Assembly: GCA_002343775.1 (NCBI GenBank)
Contig: DDSH01000023.1
Span: forward strand, 49,733-113,732
Origin: Anaerolineales bacterium UBA2395
GTDB taxonomy: Bacteria; Chloroflexota; Anaerolineae; Anaerolineales; Villigracilaceae
Direction of reading: 5' to 3'
Length of the DNA: 64,000 bases
The position numbers were made by a program, and so were the translations under genes. Under the pieces are notes generated by a model. The model did no database searches, was not told where the DNA came from, and was given only the letters and a program-made list of their open reading frames with translations. Positions 15,671 to 22,502 of this stretch are shown one piece after another. Every line of letters starts with the position of its first letter. Within the stretch, counting starts at the first letter, position 1.

Positions 15671-16143
15671 GGATCGAGGGTGTCGCGCACGCGCTGCGGA
15701 TCGAATTCGCCGACCGTGCGCCATATTTCGTTTCCTTGTGGATCGAAGTAAATGAAAGTGGGTGTGAATTCAAAGCCGTACACAGGCGCGAGTTCCATGC
15801 CGACCTGTTCCTGAATATTGAGGCGGATGATGAGGAGATCATCGCCGATTTCGTCTTCGAGCTCGTCCACGACGGGCTTTATCGCAACACAGTTAATTCA
15901 GTAGGGTGATTGAAATTCCAGCAGCACGGGTTTGCCCGCGCCGATCATTGCCTGCACTTCTTTGGCGTCGTCCATGAGCGGGGTCTGGCGCGGATGGACA
16001 AGGCTCCAGGCGGTGAACAGCGCCAGCACGATCACCCCGAACGCCAGATAATCGTTCCATTTCGGCTTGTTTGTGAGCAGGATGATGCCTGCGATGATGA
16101 TGAACCCCGCTGAAAACGTGATAAAGGAATATTCGTTCAGCAT
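15667..16143 (-). CDS. Membrane-anchored thioredoxin-like protein, candidate selenoprotein (UxxC) with in-frame TGA
   Basis: One frame runs from ATG 16143 to the stop at 15667 with a single interruption, TGA at 15898-15900. Before it are two membrane helices (about residues 6-23 and 32-50) and the start of a thioredoxin fold, GKPVLLEFQSPY. After it the fold continues: INCVAIKPVVDELEDEIGDD, then the cis-Pro region FEFTPTFIYFD. The TGA is codon 82, exactly the first position of CxxC (U-I-N-C, Cys85). A SECIS-like hairpin follows. The downstream half has no sign of decay and its stop overlaps the methyltransferase ATG. Selenocysteine is the best reading; the alternatives are a nonsense mutation or a sequencing error. 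No sel genes are in the window. Confidence 0.72.
15860..15878 (-). promoter_or_regulatory. Candidate bacterial SECIS hairpin
   Basis: On the coding strand, AGCCCGTC-GTG-GACGAGCT folds into an 8-bp stem with one C-A mismatch and a GTG loop. It begins 19 bases after the TGA, with the loop about 27 bases after it. Known bacterial SECIS elements lie just after the UGA, have the apical loop roughly 16-37 nt downstream, and have a G at the first or second loop position. This hairpin fits, but short hairpins are common, so it is supporting evidence only. Confidence 0.5.
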
Positions 16144-16208
16144 GTCGTCTGCGAAAACCTCGATAAGCCAGTCTTAAATGTCATAATTAATGGGTGACGC
16201 TACACACT

Positions 16209-16237
16209 TTGACAATTCATTTGAGTTCTTTTACAAT
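16209..16237 (+). promoter_or_regulatory. Sigma-70-type promoter of the EF-G-like gene
   Basis: TTGACA (16209-16214), a 17-base spacer, then TACAAT (16232-16237). Transcription would start near 16244, giving a leader of about 44 bases before the ATG at 16288. Confidence 0.75.
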
Positions 16238-16287
16238 CACGCAACCTGCTTGACATCCTATAACTTACAGGAAGGGCTTTTTTTACG

Positions 16288-18369
16288 ATGAAAGAGTATA
16301 CCACCGAGTTTCTTCGCAATATTGCGTTGGTTTCGCACGGGGGGGCAGGGAAGACCATGCTTGCGGAGGCATTTCTGCACGTTACGGGAGCCACCACCCG
16401 CCTGGGCAAGGTAGAGGATGGGACAACGATTTCCGATTACGATGACGAGGAACACAGAAGAAAAATATCCATTTACACGAGCGTAATCCCCGTAGAGCAT
16501 CGCGATCATAAGATCAATGTTTTGGACGCGCCGGGCTACACCGACTTTGTAGGCGAAATGGTTTCCGCCTTGAGTGTGGCAGATGGCGCGGTTATTTTAG
16601 TGGACGCCGTGGCGGGCATCGAAGTTGGCACCGAACTTGCCTGGCGCTACGCCGACCAGTTCAACCTGCCGCGCTTCATCGTCGTCAACAAGATGGATCG
16701 TGACAATGCCGACTTTGAAAAAGTCTACGCCCAGATTGATGAGTTCGTGAAGATGCACGGCAAGCGCGCCATCCAGGTCCACTTGCCGATCGGCGAGAAG
16801 CACGAATTCAAAGGCGTGGTCGACATCATCGGCATGAAATCATACCTGGGTGATGGCAAGACCACCGCTGAGATCCCCGCCGAGTTAAAAGAAGCCGCAG
16901 ACAAGGCACATTTTGACCTCGTGGAAGCCGCCGCCGAGGGCGAAGACGAATTGATGGAAAAATACCTCGAGAACGGTTCTCTCTCAGACGAGGAAATGGT
17001 TCGTGGCCTCGAAGATGTCATCTACGCTGGAAGTTTTGTCCCGGTCTTCTGCGCCGCCGGTGCTCACCAAATCGGCGCGGTTGCCCTGCTCAACGACATC
17101 ATTGACCTGTTGCCTTCCCCGGTTCACGCCGTGAAGCGTATTGCTCAAGGCAAGGATGGCGACGAGGAATTGAAACCCTCCGACCAATCCCCGCTGGCTG
17201 CATACGTTTGGAAGACAACGGCGGATCCGTTCGTGGGCAGGATGACCTACTTCCGCGTACTCTCCGGCTCCATTCAGGCAGATGCGCATGTATGGAACCA
17301 GAACAAAAGCGCAGATGAGCGCATGGCGGGGCTGCACTTCCAGCGCGGCAAGGAAGCCATTGCCACGAAGGTTGTCCATGCGGGCGATATTGCCGCGGTC
17401 TCAAAATTGACAGCAACCGCCACCGGTGACACCTTCTGCGAGAAGGGGCATCCGCTGACGGTTGCCAAACCTGCCTATCCGGCGGCGCTGTATCGCGTTG
17501 CCATCCAGCCAAAGACGCAGGCAGATGCCGCAAAGATCTCTGCCACCCTAACCCGCTTGTGCGAAGAGGATATGACCCTCACCTGGCACAACGACAACGT
17601 GACTCATGAAACTGTGCTGCAAGGCATGGGTGACCAGCATATCGATGTGGCGATCCACCGCGCACAGGCAAAATTCCAGGTGGGCATTGTCACACATGAA
17701 CCGAAGATCCCCTATCGCGAAGGAATTACGCGAAAAGCCCAGGCGCAGTATCGTCATAAGAAACAGTCCGGCGGCGCGGGTCAGTTCGGCGAAGTACATC
17801 TGCGCATTGAGCCGTACATGGAAGGCGACTTTGAATTTGTGGATGCGCTGGTGGGCATGAACCTCTCCCGCTCCTACCTGCCGCCCATCGAAAAGAGCAT
17901 TCGCGCCACGATGGAAAAAGGCGCGTTTGCGGGCTACCCGATGAACAATGTGCGAGTAACCGTTTACGACGGCAAGGAACACGAAGTGGATTCGAAGCCG
18001 GTGGCGTTCGAAATTGCCGGGCGTGAAGCCTTCAAACTTGCCGTATCGGAAGCGGGTCCGGTGTTGTTTGAGCCGATTGTGAATGTGCGCGTCACGGTGC
18101 CCGATTCGTACATGGGTGATGTGATGAGCGATCTCAATACCCGCCGTGGACGTGTGCAAGGCACCGAAACCGAGCGTGGCAGTACCACCATCATTGCGCA
18201 TGTGCCGATGGCGGAAATGCTCAAGTACACCACGCAGATCCGCTCCATTACCGGCGGGCGCGGTTACTTCACGATGGAATTCGATCACTACGACACCGTG
18301 CCGACACATATTGCAACTCCGATCATCGAGGCTCACAAGAAGGAAATGGAAGCCAAGAAGGAAGAGTAA
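16288..18369 (+). CDS. Elongation factor G-like GTPase (EF-G2 type)
   Basis: The 693-residue protein has the full EF-G layout: G1 SHGGAGKT (residues 16-23), G3 LDAPGYTDF, G4 NKMD, then domain II and the domain IV/V region (RHKKQSGGAGQFGEVHLRIEP, YLPPIEKSIRATMEKGAFAG, RRGRVQGTE). The N-terminus lacks the usual R-N-x-G-I-x-A-H-I-D segment of the canonical factor and reads LRNIALVSHGGAGKT, which is typical of the EF-G2 paralogue group. In several bacteria such paralogues do not replace the main translocation factor. It has its own promoter and terminator and stands alone. Whether it acts in translocation, recycling or a stress role cannot be decided here. Confidence 0.88.
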   Translation: MKEYTTEFLRNIALVSHGGAGKTMLAEAFLHVTGATTRLGKVEDGTTISDYDDEEHRRKISIYTSVIPVEHRDHKINVLDAPGYTDFVGEMVSALSVADGAVILVDAVAGIEVGTELAWRYADQFNLPRFIVVNKMDRDNADFEKVYAQIDEFVKMHGKRAIQVHLPIGEKHEFKGVVDIIGMKSYLGDGKTTAEIPAELKEAADKAHFDLVEAAAEGEDELMEKYLENGSLSDEEMVRGLEDVIYAGSFVPVFCAAGAHQIGAVALLNDIIDLLPSPVHAVKRIAQGKDGDEELKPSDQSPLAAYVWKTTADPFVGRMTYFRVLSGSIQADAHVWNQNKSADERMAGLHFQRGKEAIATKVVHAGDIAAVSKLTATATGDTFCEKGHPLTVAKPAYPAALYRVAIQPKTQADAAKISATLTRLCEEDMTLTWHNDNVTHETVLQGMGDQHIDVAIHRAQAKFQVGIVTHEPKIPYREGITRKAQAQYRHKKQSGGAGQFGEVHLRIEPYMEGDFEFVDALVGMNLSRSYLPPIEKSIRATMEKGAFAGYPMNNVRVTVYDGKEHEVDSKPVAFEIAGREAFKLAVSEAGPVLFEPIVNVRVTVPDSYMGDVMSDLNTRRGRVQGTETERGSTTIIAHVPMAEMLKYTTQIRSITGGRGYFTMEFDHYDTVPTHIATPIIEAHKKEMEAKKEE

Positions 18370-18386
18370 GACCAATCGTCAATACC

Positions 18387-18418
18387 AAAAAATCCCGAAG
18401 ATGTCTTCGGGATTTTTT
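18387..18418. terminator. Bidirectional terminator
   Basis: A 15-bp stem AAAAAATCCCGAAGA/TCTTCGGGATTTTTT with a 2-nt loop lies between the EF-G-like gene and the convergent nuclease-like gene. Confidence 0.88.
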
Positions 18419-18447
18419 ATTCAAATAAAAGAGGTCTGTTTTTCAAG

Positions 18448-19287
18448 TCACTTGGGATTAAACAGAATATCTTCCACGGGAGTTTTCATTTGAATGCGCC
18501 TGCCGGAAAAGGTCATCAAATCTGCAAGAGACCTGTGTTTTGTGCCGTCCCAAAGGACAAGGTTATCCCGCTGCTTTTTCATGTATTCCTCCAGTTTGCC
18601 GAAATCGGCGTAGTTGTCGAAGAAACTGACGAGGCGGCGGAAGAGTTTCGGCAGCAACAGGAGATCTTCCTGGATGGTGCGCACATCCCAAAGAGCAAAA
18701 TCACTGGTACGGTCAATGGACCACAATCCACGTTTGGTGGTACGGGCGCGCGCCACCACGGCGCGGATCTTTTCGGCAAAGGTACGGTCGGTGGTGGTGT
18801 AAAAGGTGGGGTAGACCAATCCCTCGCGGGCGAGTTGAAAGTTGATGGATTTTTCCACCGGCAGTGTGGATGAGTCCAGGATGGCGCCGTCGGTGAGTTT
18901 GACTGACTTGGGGAAGAGATAACTCACGGGTCGTCCGAAGCGGTCGATATCCGCCGAGGCAATGAAGCCCGCTTTGCCATCGTCCGCATCCACGATCTGG
19001 GTTACGCTCAGGCTGTAGGTCACATTTTTGATGTTGATCAGTTCGAGCAGGGATTCGAGCGCGGCGAGTGCAAACGGACGCGGCTGGTGATAACCCGCGT
19101 AGTGGGTTTCCATCGCATCGATGGCTTCCACGCGCAGTTGTTTCTTTTTGGTGTTCTTTTCGCTGTCGCTGCCCCATTGGAAGAAATCCCAATGCTCGGG
19201 CTTGTTTGCCTGAAAGCGGATCGAGTCACCATCGGGTTGAAAGCCTTTGACGTGGAATGTGCCTGCGATTACCTTGTATTGAGCCAT
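18448..19287 (-). CDS. Staphylococcal-nuclease-like (SNase fold) protein
   Basis: The N-terminal half resembles the SNase OB-fold: the DGDSI motif, then LRVEAIDAMETHY (matching the Arg/Asp/Glu active-site string LRxxxIDxxE), then DRFGRPVSYLF and LAREGLVYPTFY. The last conserved segment KIRAVVARARTTKRGLW matches the family's A...A...GLW ending. A C-terminal extension of about 100 residues (DFALWDVRTIQEDLLLLPKL...) is of unknown type. There is no signal peptide, unlike secreted nucleases. A phosphodiesterase acting on nucleic acid inside the cell is plausible; activity is not certain because the calcium-site residues are only partly clear. Confidence 0.65.
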   Translation of the reverse strand: MAQYKVIAGTFHVKGFQPDGDSIRFQANKPEHWDFFQWGSDSEKNTKKKQLRVEAIDAMETHYAGYHQPRPFALAALESLLELINIKNVTYSLSVTQIVDADDGKAGFIASADIDRFGRPVSYLFPKSVKLTDGAILDSSTLPVEKSINFQLAREGLVYPTFYTTTDRTFAEKIRAVVARARTTKRGLWSIDRTSDFALWDVRTIQEDLLLLPKLFRRLVSFFDNYADFGKLEEYMKKQRDNLVLWDGTKHRSLADLMTFSGRRIQMKTPVEDILFNPK

Positions 19288-19364
19288 GCGAATCTCCTCT
19301 GATGAAATATATCCATTATAGGAGTTTTTCAGGCGATTTCAATAACTGGATTAAAATACCCGCC

Positions 19365-19637
19365 ATGCCAACCGTTAAATTTCCCGCCATGATGAAATAC
19401 TATGTGGAAAACCAAGCGGAGTTCGAGATGCATGGTTCCACTGTTGCCGAATTGCTGGAGAACATCCTTTTGCGGTATCCGGCGCTCAAACCGCATCTAT
19501 TCGATGCGAAGGGCGGTCTGCGCCGACATTTCAATATCTTTGTCAACGGAGTGCATGTTCGCGACCTGAGCGGCATGGAAACGCCGCTGGGCAACGATGC
19601 CAAGGTCATCCTGATGGCTTCTGCCGCGGGAGGTTAA
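19365..19637 (+). CDS. MoaD/ThiS-type ubiquitin-fold sulfur carrier (first copy)
   Basis: The 90-residue protein starts MPTVKFPAMMKYYVENQAEF and ends in the di-glycine needed for adenylation and thiocarboxylate formation (MASAAGG). It shares the middle segment (ALKPHLFDAKGGLRRHFNIF against AIKPHLFNEGGDLRPFVNLF) with the second carrier at 22229, so the two are paralogues. It lies just before the promoter of the cysteine operon, outside that transcript. It could be an alternative carrier for the same E1-like enzyme (22503) or serve another sulfur-transfer pathway. Confidence 0.85.
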   Translation: MPTVKFPAMMKYYVENQAEFEMHGSTVAELLENILLRYPALKPHLFDAKGGLRRHFNIFVNGVHVRDLSGMETPLGNDAKVILMASAAGG

Positions 19638-19656
19638 TATTTTGTGAATATTTATA

Positions 19657-19684
19657 TTGACAAAATCGGTAAGATTCATAAAAT
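19657..19684 (+). promoter_or_regulatory. Sigma-70-type promoter of the cysteine operon
   Basis: TTGACA (19657-19662), a 16-base spacer and TAAAAT (19679-19684). Transcription would start near 19691, leaving a structured leader of about 200 bases before the first main gene. Confidence 0.75.
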
Positions 19685-19706
19685 AGACGCAATCTATATG
19701 GTACCT

Positions 19707-19751
19707 ATGAAAAATTCTTCTTATTGCTTGTGTCTTGGGCGGGGCTCGTAG
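19707..19751 (+). CDS. Putative leader peptide with two Cys codons
   Basis: A 14-codon frame reads MKNSSYCLCLGRGS and stops with TAG at 19749-19751. Two Cys codons (19725-19727 and 19731-19733) lie just before a strong GC hairpin (about 19738-19760), whose apex contains the stop codon. A ribosome on the Cys codons would cover or free this hairpin. This is the classic layout of amino-acid attenuation leaders, and cysteine-codon leaders are known upstream of sulfur genes in actinobacteria. The ribosome site is weak, which is the main doubt. Confidence 0.6.
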   Translation: MKNSSYCLCLGRGS

Positions 19752-19875
19752 CCACCGCCTGAGCGAATAGTTTCCGCAGTCAACGGACTTCCCAGACGGT
19801 AGAGCGACCCCCGCGTGCATCGAATTTGCAGCGTGTGGCGTTTGTTCGCCGTCTTTTTGTTTGTCCGTTGACTGC
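19738..19875 (+). promoter_or_regulatory. Leader RNA with mutually exclusive hairpins (candidate attenuator)
   Basis: Three structures can be drawn. First, GGCGG-GGCT paired with AGCC-A-CCGCC, overlapping the leader-peptide end. Second, a 13-bp long-range stem GCAGTCAACGGAC (19776-19788) with GTCCGTTGACTGC (19863-19875), followed by TTTT. Third, inside it, AGACGG (19794-19799) with CCGTCT (19849-19854), followed by TTTTT, a terminator-like form. No known riboswitch consensus was recognised. With the Cys-codon peptide this suggests transcription attenuation of the cysteine operon. Confidence 0.6.
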
Positions 19876-19894
19876 TTTTGATTTAAGAGAAACC

Positions 19895-20848
19895 ATGACC
19901 TTACTAGACTTTCGATTAACTGAATCCAATACCATTCCGATGGACAGCCTTGCCTATCATGTAGGCAATACGCCCCTGCTTCCGCTTCAGCGCGTGACCC
20001 GCAACCTGTCGCCACGAGTGAAGGTTTTTGCCAAAGCCGAATGGTTCAACCCGGGAGGCTCGGTCAAAGACCGACCCGCGTTGAATATCATCCAGAATGC
20101 CATCATCAATGGTGATTTGGGAAACGGCAAACGCCTGCTTGATTCGACCTCCGGCAATATGGGCATTTCGTATGCCACGTTTGGTGCGGCGCTGGGAATC
20201 CCGGTCACGTTGGCGGTGCCAGCCAGTGCCAGCGCAGAGCGGATCTCCATCCTCAAAGCCCTCGGCGCGGAATTGGTATTGACCGATCCGCTGGAAGGCT
20301 CGGATGGCGCGATCTTAAAAGCGCGTGAAATGGCAGCGGAGAATCCCGACCAATATTGGTATGCCAATCAATACAATAACCCTGCCAACTGGCAGGCGCA
20401 TTATCGCAGTACAGGACCGGAAATTCTGTGCCAGACCAACGAGCTGGTGACGCATTTCGTCGCCGGGCTGGGAACGTCTGGGACGTTCACGGGCACAAGC
20501 CGCTATCTGCGTGAGCAATTGCCGAACGTCAAGACGATTGCCTTCCAGCCAGATGCGCCCTTCCATGGGCTGGAGGGACTCAAGCACATGCCGACAGCCA
20601 TCAAGCCTGAGATTTATGACGAGTCTCTGGCAGGGACCCCGCTCGAGGTCCAGACCGAAGCGGCGCATGAAATGGTGATTCGTCTGGCGCGGGAAGAAGG
20701 TCTGTTCGTGGGAATTTCATCCGCCGCGGCGGCGGTGGCTGCGCTTCAAGTCGCTCGTGATTTGGATGAAGGCGTGGTCGTGACCGTCTTCCCGGATGCG
20801 GGCTACAAATATTTGAGTGACAAGTCTTTATGGGAGCGCGCGTCATGA
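19895..20848 (+). CDS. cysM: PLP-dependent cysteine synthase, CysM type (sulfur-carrier dependent)
   Basis: A fold-type II PLP enzyme of 317 residues. Lys58 in FNPGGSVKDRPAL binds PLP; STSGNMGISYA is the substrate-binding loop; VAGLGTSGTFTGTSRYL is the phosphate-binding glycine loop. It makes cysteine from an activated serine. The downstream genes (JAMM protease, DUF4395, thioredoxin, sulfur carrier, MoeZ) are those of the mycobacterial CysM-CysO-Mec route, where the sulfur comes from a protein thiocarboxylate and the acceptor is O-phosphoserine; that assignment is by context. ATG 19895 is chosen because the earlier frame start lies inside the leader hairpins. The stop overlaps the next start (ATGA). 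Confidence 0.87.
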   Translation: MTLLDFRLTESNTIPMDSLAYHVGNTPLLPLQRVTRNLSPRVKVFAKAEWFNPGGSVKDRPALNIIQNAIINGDLGNGKRLLDSTSGNMGISYATFGAALGIPVTLAVPASASAERISILKALGAELVLTDPLEGSDGAILKAREMAAENPDQYWYANQYNNPANWQAHYRSTGPEILCQTNELVTHFVAGLGTSGTFTGTSRYLREQLPNVKTIAFQPDAPFHGLEGLKHMPTAIKPEIYDESLAGTPLEVQTEAAHEMVIRLAREEGLFVGISSAAAAVAALQVARDLDEGVVVTVFPDAGYKYLSDKSLWERAS

Positions 20849-21258
20849 GTTTGAAGATCACGAATGAACTTGTGAACGGAATAGAAAGGCATGTCGAAGC
20901 GGCATACCCGGAAGAGGGAGCGGGATTTCTGCTCGGCGTGAATGGCGAGGTGCGGGAGATTTTGTCGCTGCCCAATGCGCGCGAAGATGAGGCGCGGCAC
21001 AACCGTTTTTTGTTTACGCCTGAAGATTATCTAAAAGCAGAAATGAAGGCTATGGAATTGGGTGTGGATTTGATCGGCGTTTTTCATTCGCATCCAGATT
21101 GTCCGAACGTGCCATCCGAATATGACCGCGAGTGGGCACAGCCGTTTTTCTCTTACATCATCTCGCGCGTAGACAAAGGCAAGACGGTCAGCCACCGCTC
21201 ATGGCGGCTGGTCGAAGATCGCTCGACGTATGAAGAAGAAGAGATTTCAATTCAATAA
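20845..21258 (+). CDS. mec: JAMM/MPN metalloprotease, Mec-like
   Basis: The 137-residue protein has the JAMM zinc site: an upstream Glu in YPEEGAGFLLG, then FHSHPDCPNVPSEYD (HxH, seven residues, SxxD). In mycobacteria the equivalent Mec protease cuts cysteine off the C-terminus of CysO after CysM has attached it. Start ATG 20845 overlaps the cysM stop. The position directly after cysM and before a carrier gene supports that role. Another carrier-processing task cannot be excluded. Confidence 0.88.
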   Translation: MSLKITNELVNGIERHVEAAYPEEGAGFLLGVNGEVREILSLPNAREDEARHNRFLFTPEDYLKAEMKAMELGVDLIGVFHSHPDCPNVPSEYDREWAQPFFSYIISRVDKGKTVSHRSWRLVEDRSTYEEEEISIQ

Positions 21259-21279
21259 TTCATCACACAGGACTTTAAT

Positions 21280-21774
21280 ATGACATCGCAAACCTTACAA
21301 AAAGTGGATCACTCTGCGCTCAAGACCAATCAACTCATCATCATTTCGTTGAACATTCTGGCGTTCGTGCTCAACCTGCCCATCCTTGCTGCGGTGGTGG
21401 CGCTGACGATGGGGCTTGGCTCGCTGGTTGGCAAGCCCGGCTTTGGGGTCGTGTACACGAGGCTGCTCAAGCCACGCGGATGGATGAAGTCCGATGTGTT
21501 GGATGACAACCCCGAGCCGCATCGCTTCGCTCAATTTGTCGGATTCCTATTCATGACGGTCGGTTCGGCGGCACTATTCCTCGGCTTGGCGCTTCTCGGC
21601 TGGACCCTGGTGTGGATCGTCGTTGCCCTGGCTGCGCTCAACGCGTTTGGCGGATTCTGCGTCGGTTGTGCCATGTATTATTGGCTGGTGCAATTGAAGG
21701 TTCCAGGATTTGTCAAACAACCGCCTGCAAATACCTTTCCCGGCATGAAGCCAAAGGCAGGAGCCGTCGCATGA
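21280..21774 (+). CDS. DUF4395 membrane protein
   Basis: The 164-residue protein has about four membrane helices in two pairs. It carries the DUF4395 features: KTNQLIIISLNILAFVLNLP near the start, a central HRFAQFVGFLFM, and GGFCVGCAMYYWL near the end, with two Cys in FCVGC. DUF4395 proteins often sit beside thioredoxins and sulfur-transfer genes. The paired Cys in a membrane helix could exchange disulfides with the thioredoxin encoded next, which starts on this gene's stop (ATGA). A transport or redox role is inferred; none is proven for the family. Confidence 0.8.
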   Translation: MTSQTLQKVDHSALKTNQLIIISLNILAFVLNLPILAAVVALTMGLGSLVGKPGFGVVYTRLLKPRGWMKSDVLDDNPEPHRFAQFVGFLFMTVGSAALFLGLALLGWTLVWIVVALAALNAFGGFCVGCAMYYWLVQLKVPGFVKQPPANTFPGMKPKAGAVA

Positions 21775-22178
21775 ATTCTGAAATCCTGTTGCGTTTTGGC
21801 TTCGCAGTCGTTATCATATTCTTTGGGGTTGGCGCGTACTGGCTTATCAATCAGTATCTCCTGACCCGGGCACGTGCGAGCGTAAATATGCTCCCCGCTC
21901 CCTTGCCAAAGAAGCCAACCATCGTCTACTTTACCACACCCGATTGTGCTCCCTGCAAGACAGTTCAGCGACCTGCCCTCCAAAAGTTGGCTGACCTGCT
22001 GGGTGAAAAACTTCATGTCATCGAGATCGATGCGAGCGAACATCCTGATGTTGCCCGCACGTGGGGCGTGATGAGCGTCCCGACCACGTTCCTGTTAGAC
22101 GAAAAAGGAACGGCGAAGTACGTCAACAACGGAGTGGTGCGGCTGGAAAAATTGATGGAGCAAGTGAAAACGTTATAA
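21771..22178 (+). CDS. Membrane-anchored thioredoxin
   Basis: Residues 7-26 form an N-terminal membrane helix, and residues 47-135 a thioredoxin fold with the active site TPDCAPCK and the cis-Pro segment MSVPTTFLLDEKG. The start ATG 21771 overlaps the DUF4395 stop. It probably keeps a partner thiol reduced within the sulfur-carrier pathway, with the DUF4395 protein as the natural candidate. It contrasts with the thioredoxin-like protein at 15667, which has TGA in place of the first active-site Cys codon. Confidence 0.85.
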   Translation: MNSEILLRFGFAVVIIFFGVGAYWLINQYLLTRARASVNMLPAPLPKKPTIVYFTTPDCAPCKTVQRPALQKLADLLGEKLHVIEIDASEHPDVARTWGVMSVPTTFLLDEKGTAKYVNNGVVRLEKLMEQVKTL

Positions 22179-22228
22179 CCACTGGACCTGTCAGGTCTAG
22201 TAAATCATCTTTAGGAGACCCAACATAC

Positions 22229-22501
22229 ATGCCTGTTTTGAGAATCCCAACCCCGCTGCGTGCTTACACCAGCGGACAATCCGAAGTCAATGTGAGCGGC
22301 GCGAGCATTGCCGAAGCGCTCACCGACCTGACCGCACAATATCCCGCCATCAAACCGCATTTGTTCAACGAAGGCGGCGACTTGCGCCCGTTCGTAAATC
22401 TGTTCGTGGGTGAAAAGAACATCCGCGATCTGCAAGGCGTGGACACGCCTATCAACGAGGGCGATAGAGTGATGTTGATCCCGTCCATTGCAGGAGGATA
22501 A
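22229..22501 (+). CDS. cysO: MoaD/ThiS-type sulfur carrier, CysO-like (second copy)
   Basis: A 90-residue ubiquitin-fold carrier with the C-terminal GG (IPSIAGG). It lies between the thioredoxin and the MoeZ-like E1 enzyme, the position of CysO in actinobacterial clusters. As known for CysO, the C-terminal Gly would be adenylated, converted to a thiocarboxylate, and give its sulfur to CysM. TAGGAG lies upstream of the ATG. The first copy at 19365 is a paralogue. Confidence 0.88.
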   Translation: MPVLRIPTPLRAYTSGQSEVNVSGASIAEALTDLTAQYPAIKPHLFNEGGDLRPFVNLFVGEKNIRDLQGVDTPINEGDRVMLIPSIAGG

Positions 22502-22502
22502 G

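Noticed and set aside
15667..15870. A separate 67-residue protein starting GTG (MDELEDEIGDD...)
   Set aside because: It is the second half of a thioredoxin fold in the same frame as the upstream half. It lacks the active site and has no ribosome site of its own, so reading through the TGA is preferred.
17548..18375. A 275-codon minus-strand frame
   Set aside because: It is antisense to the EF-G-like gene; rich in His/Arg as expected of a mirror frame.
19738..19875. A known riboswitch class (SAM, cobalamin, T-box)
   Set aside because: None of the consensus blocks of these classes could be found; a Cys-codon leader peptide explains the structure better.
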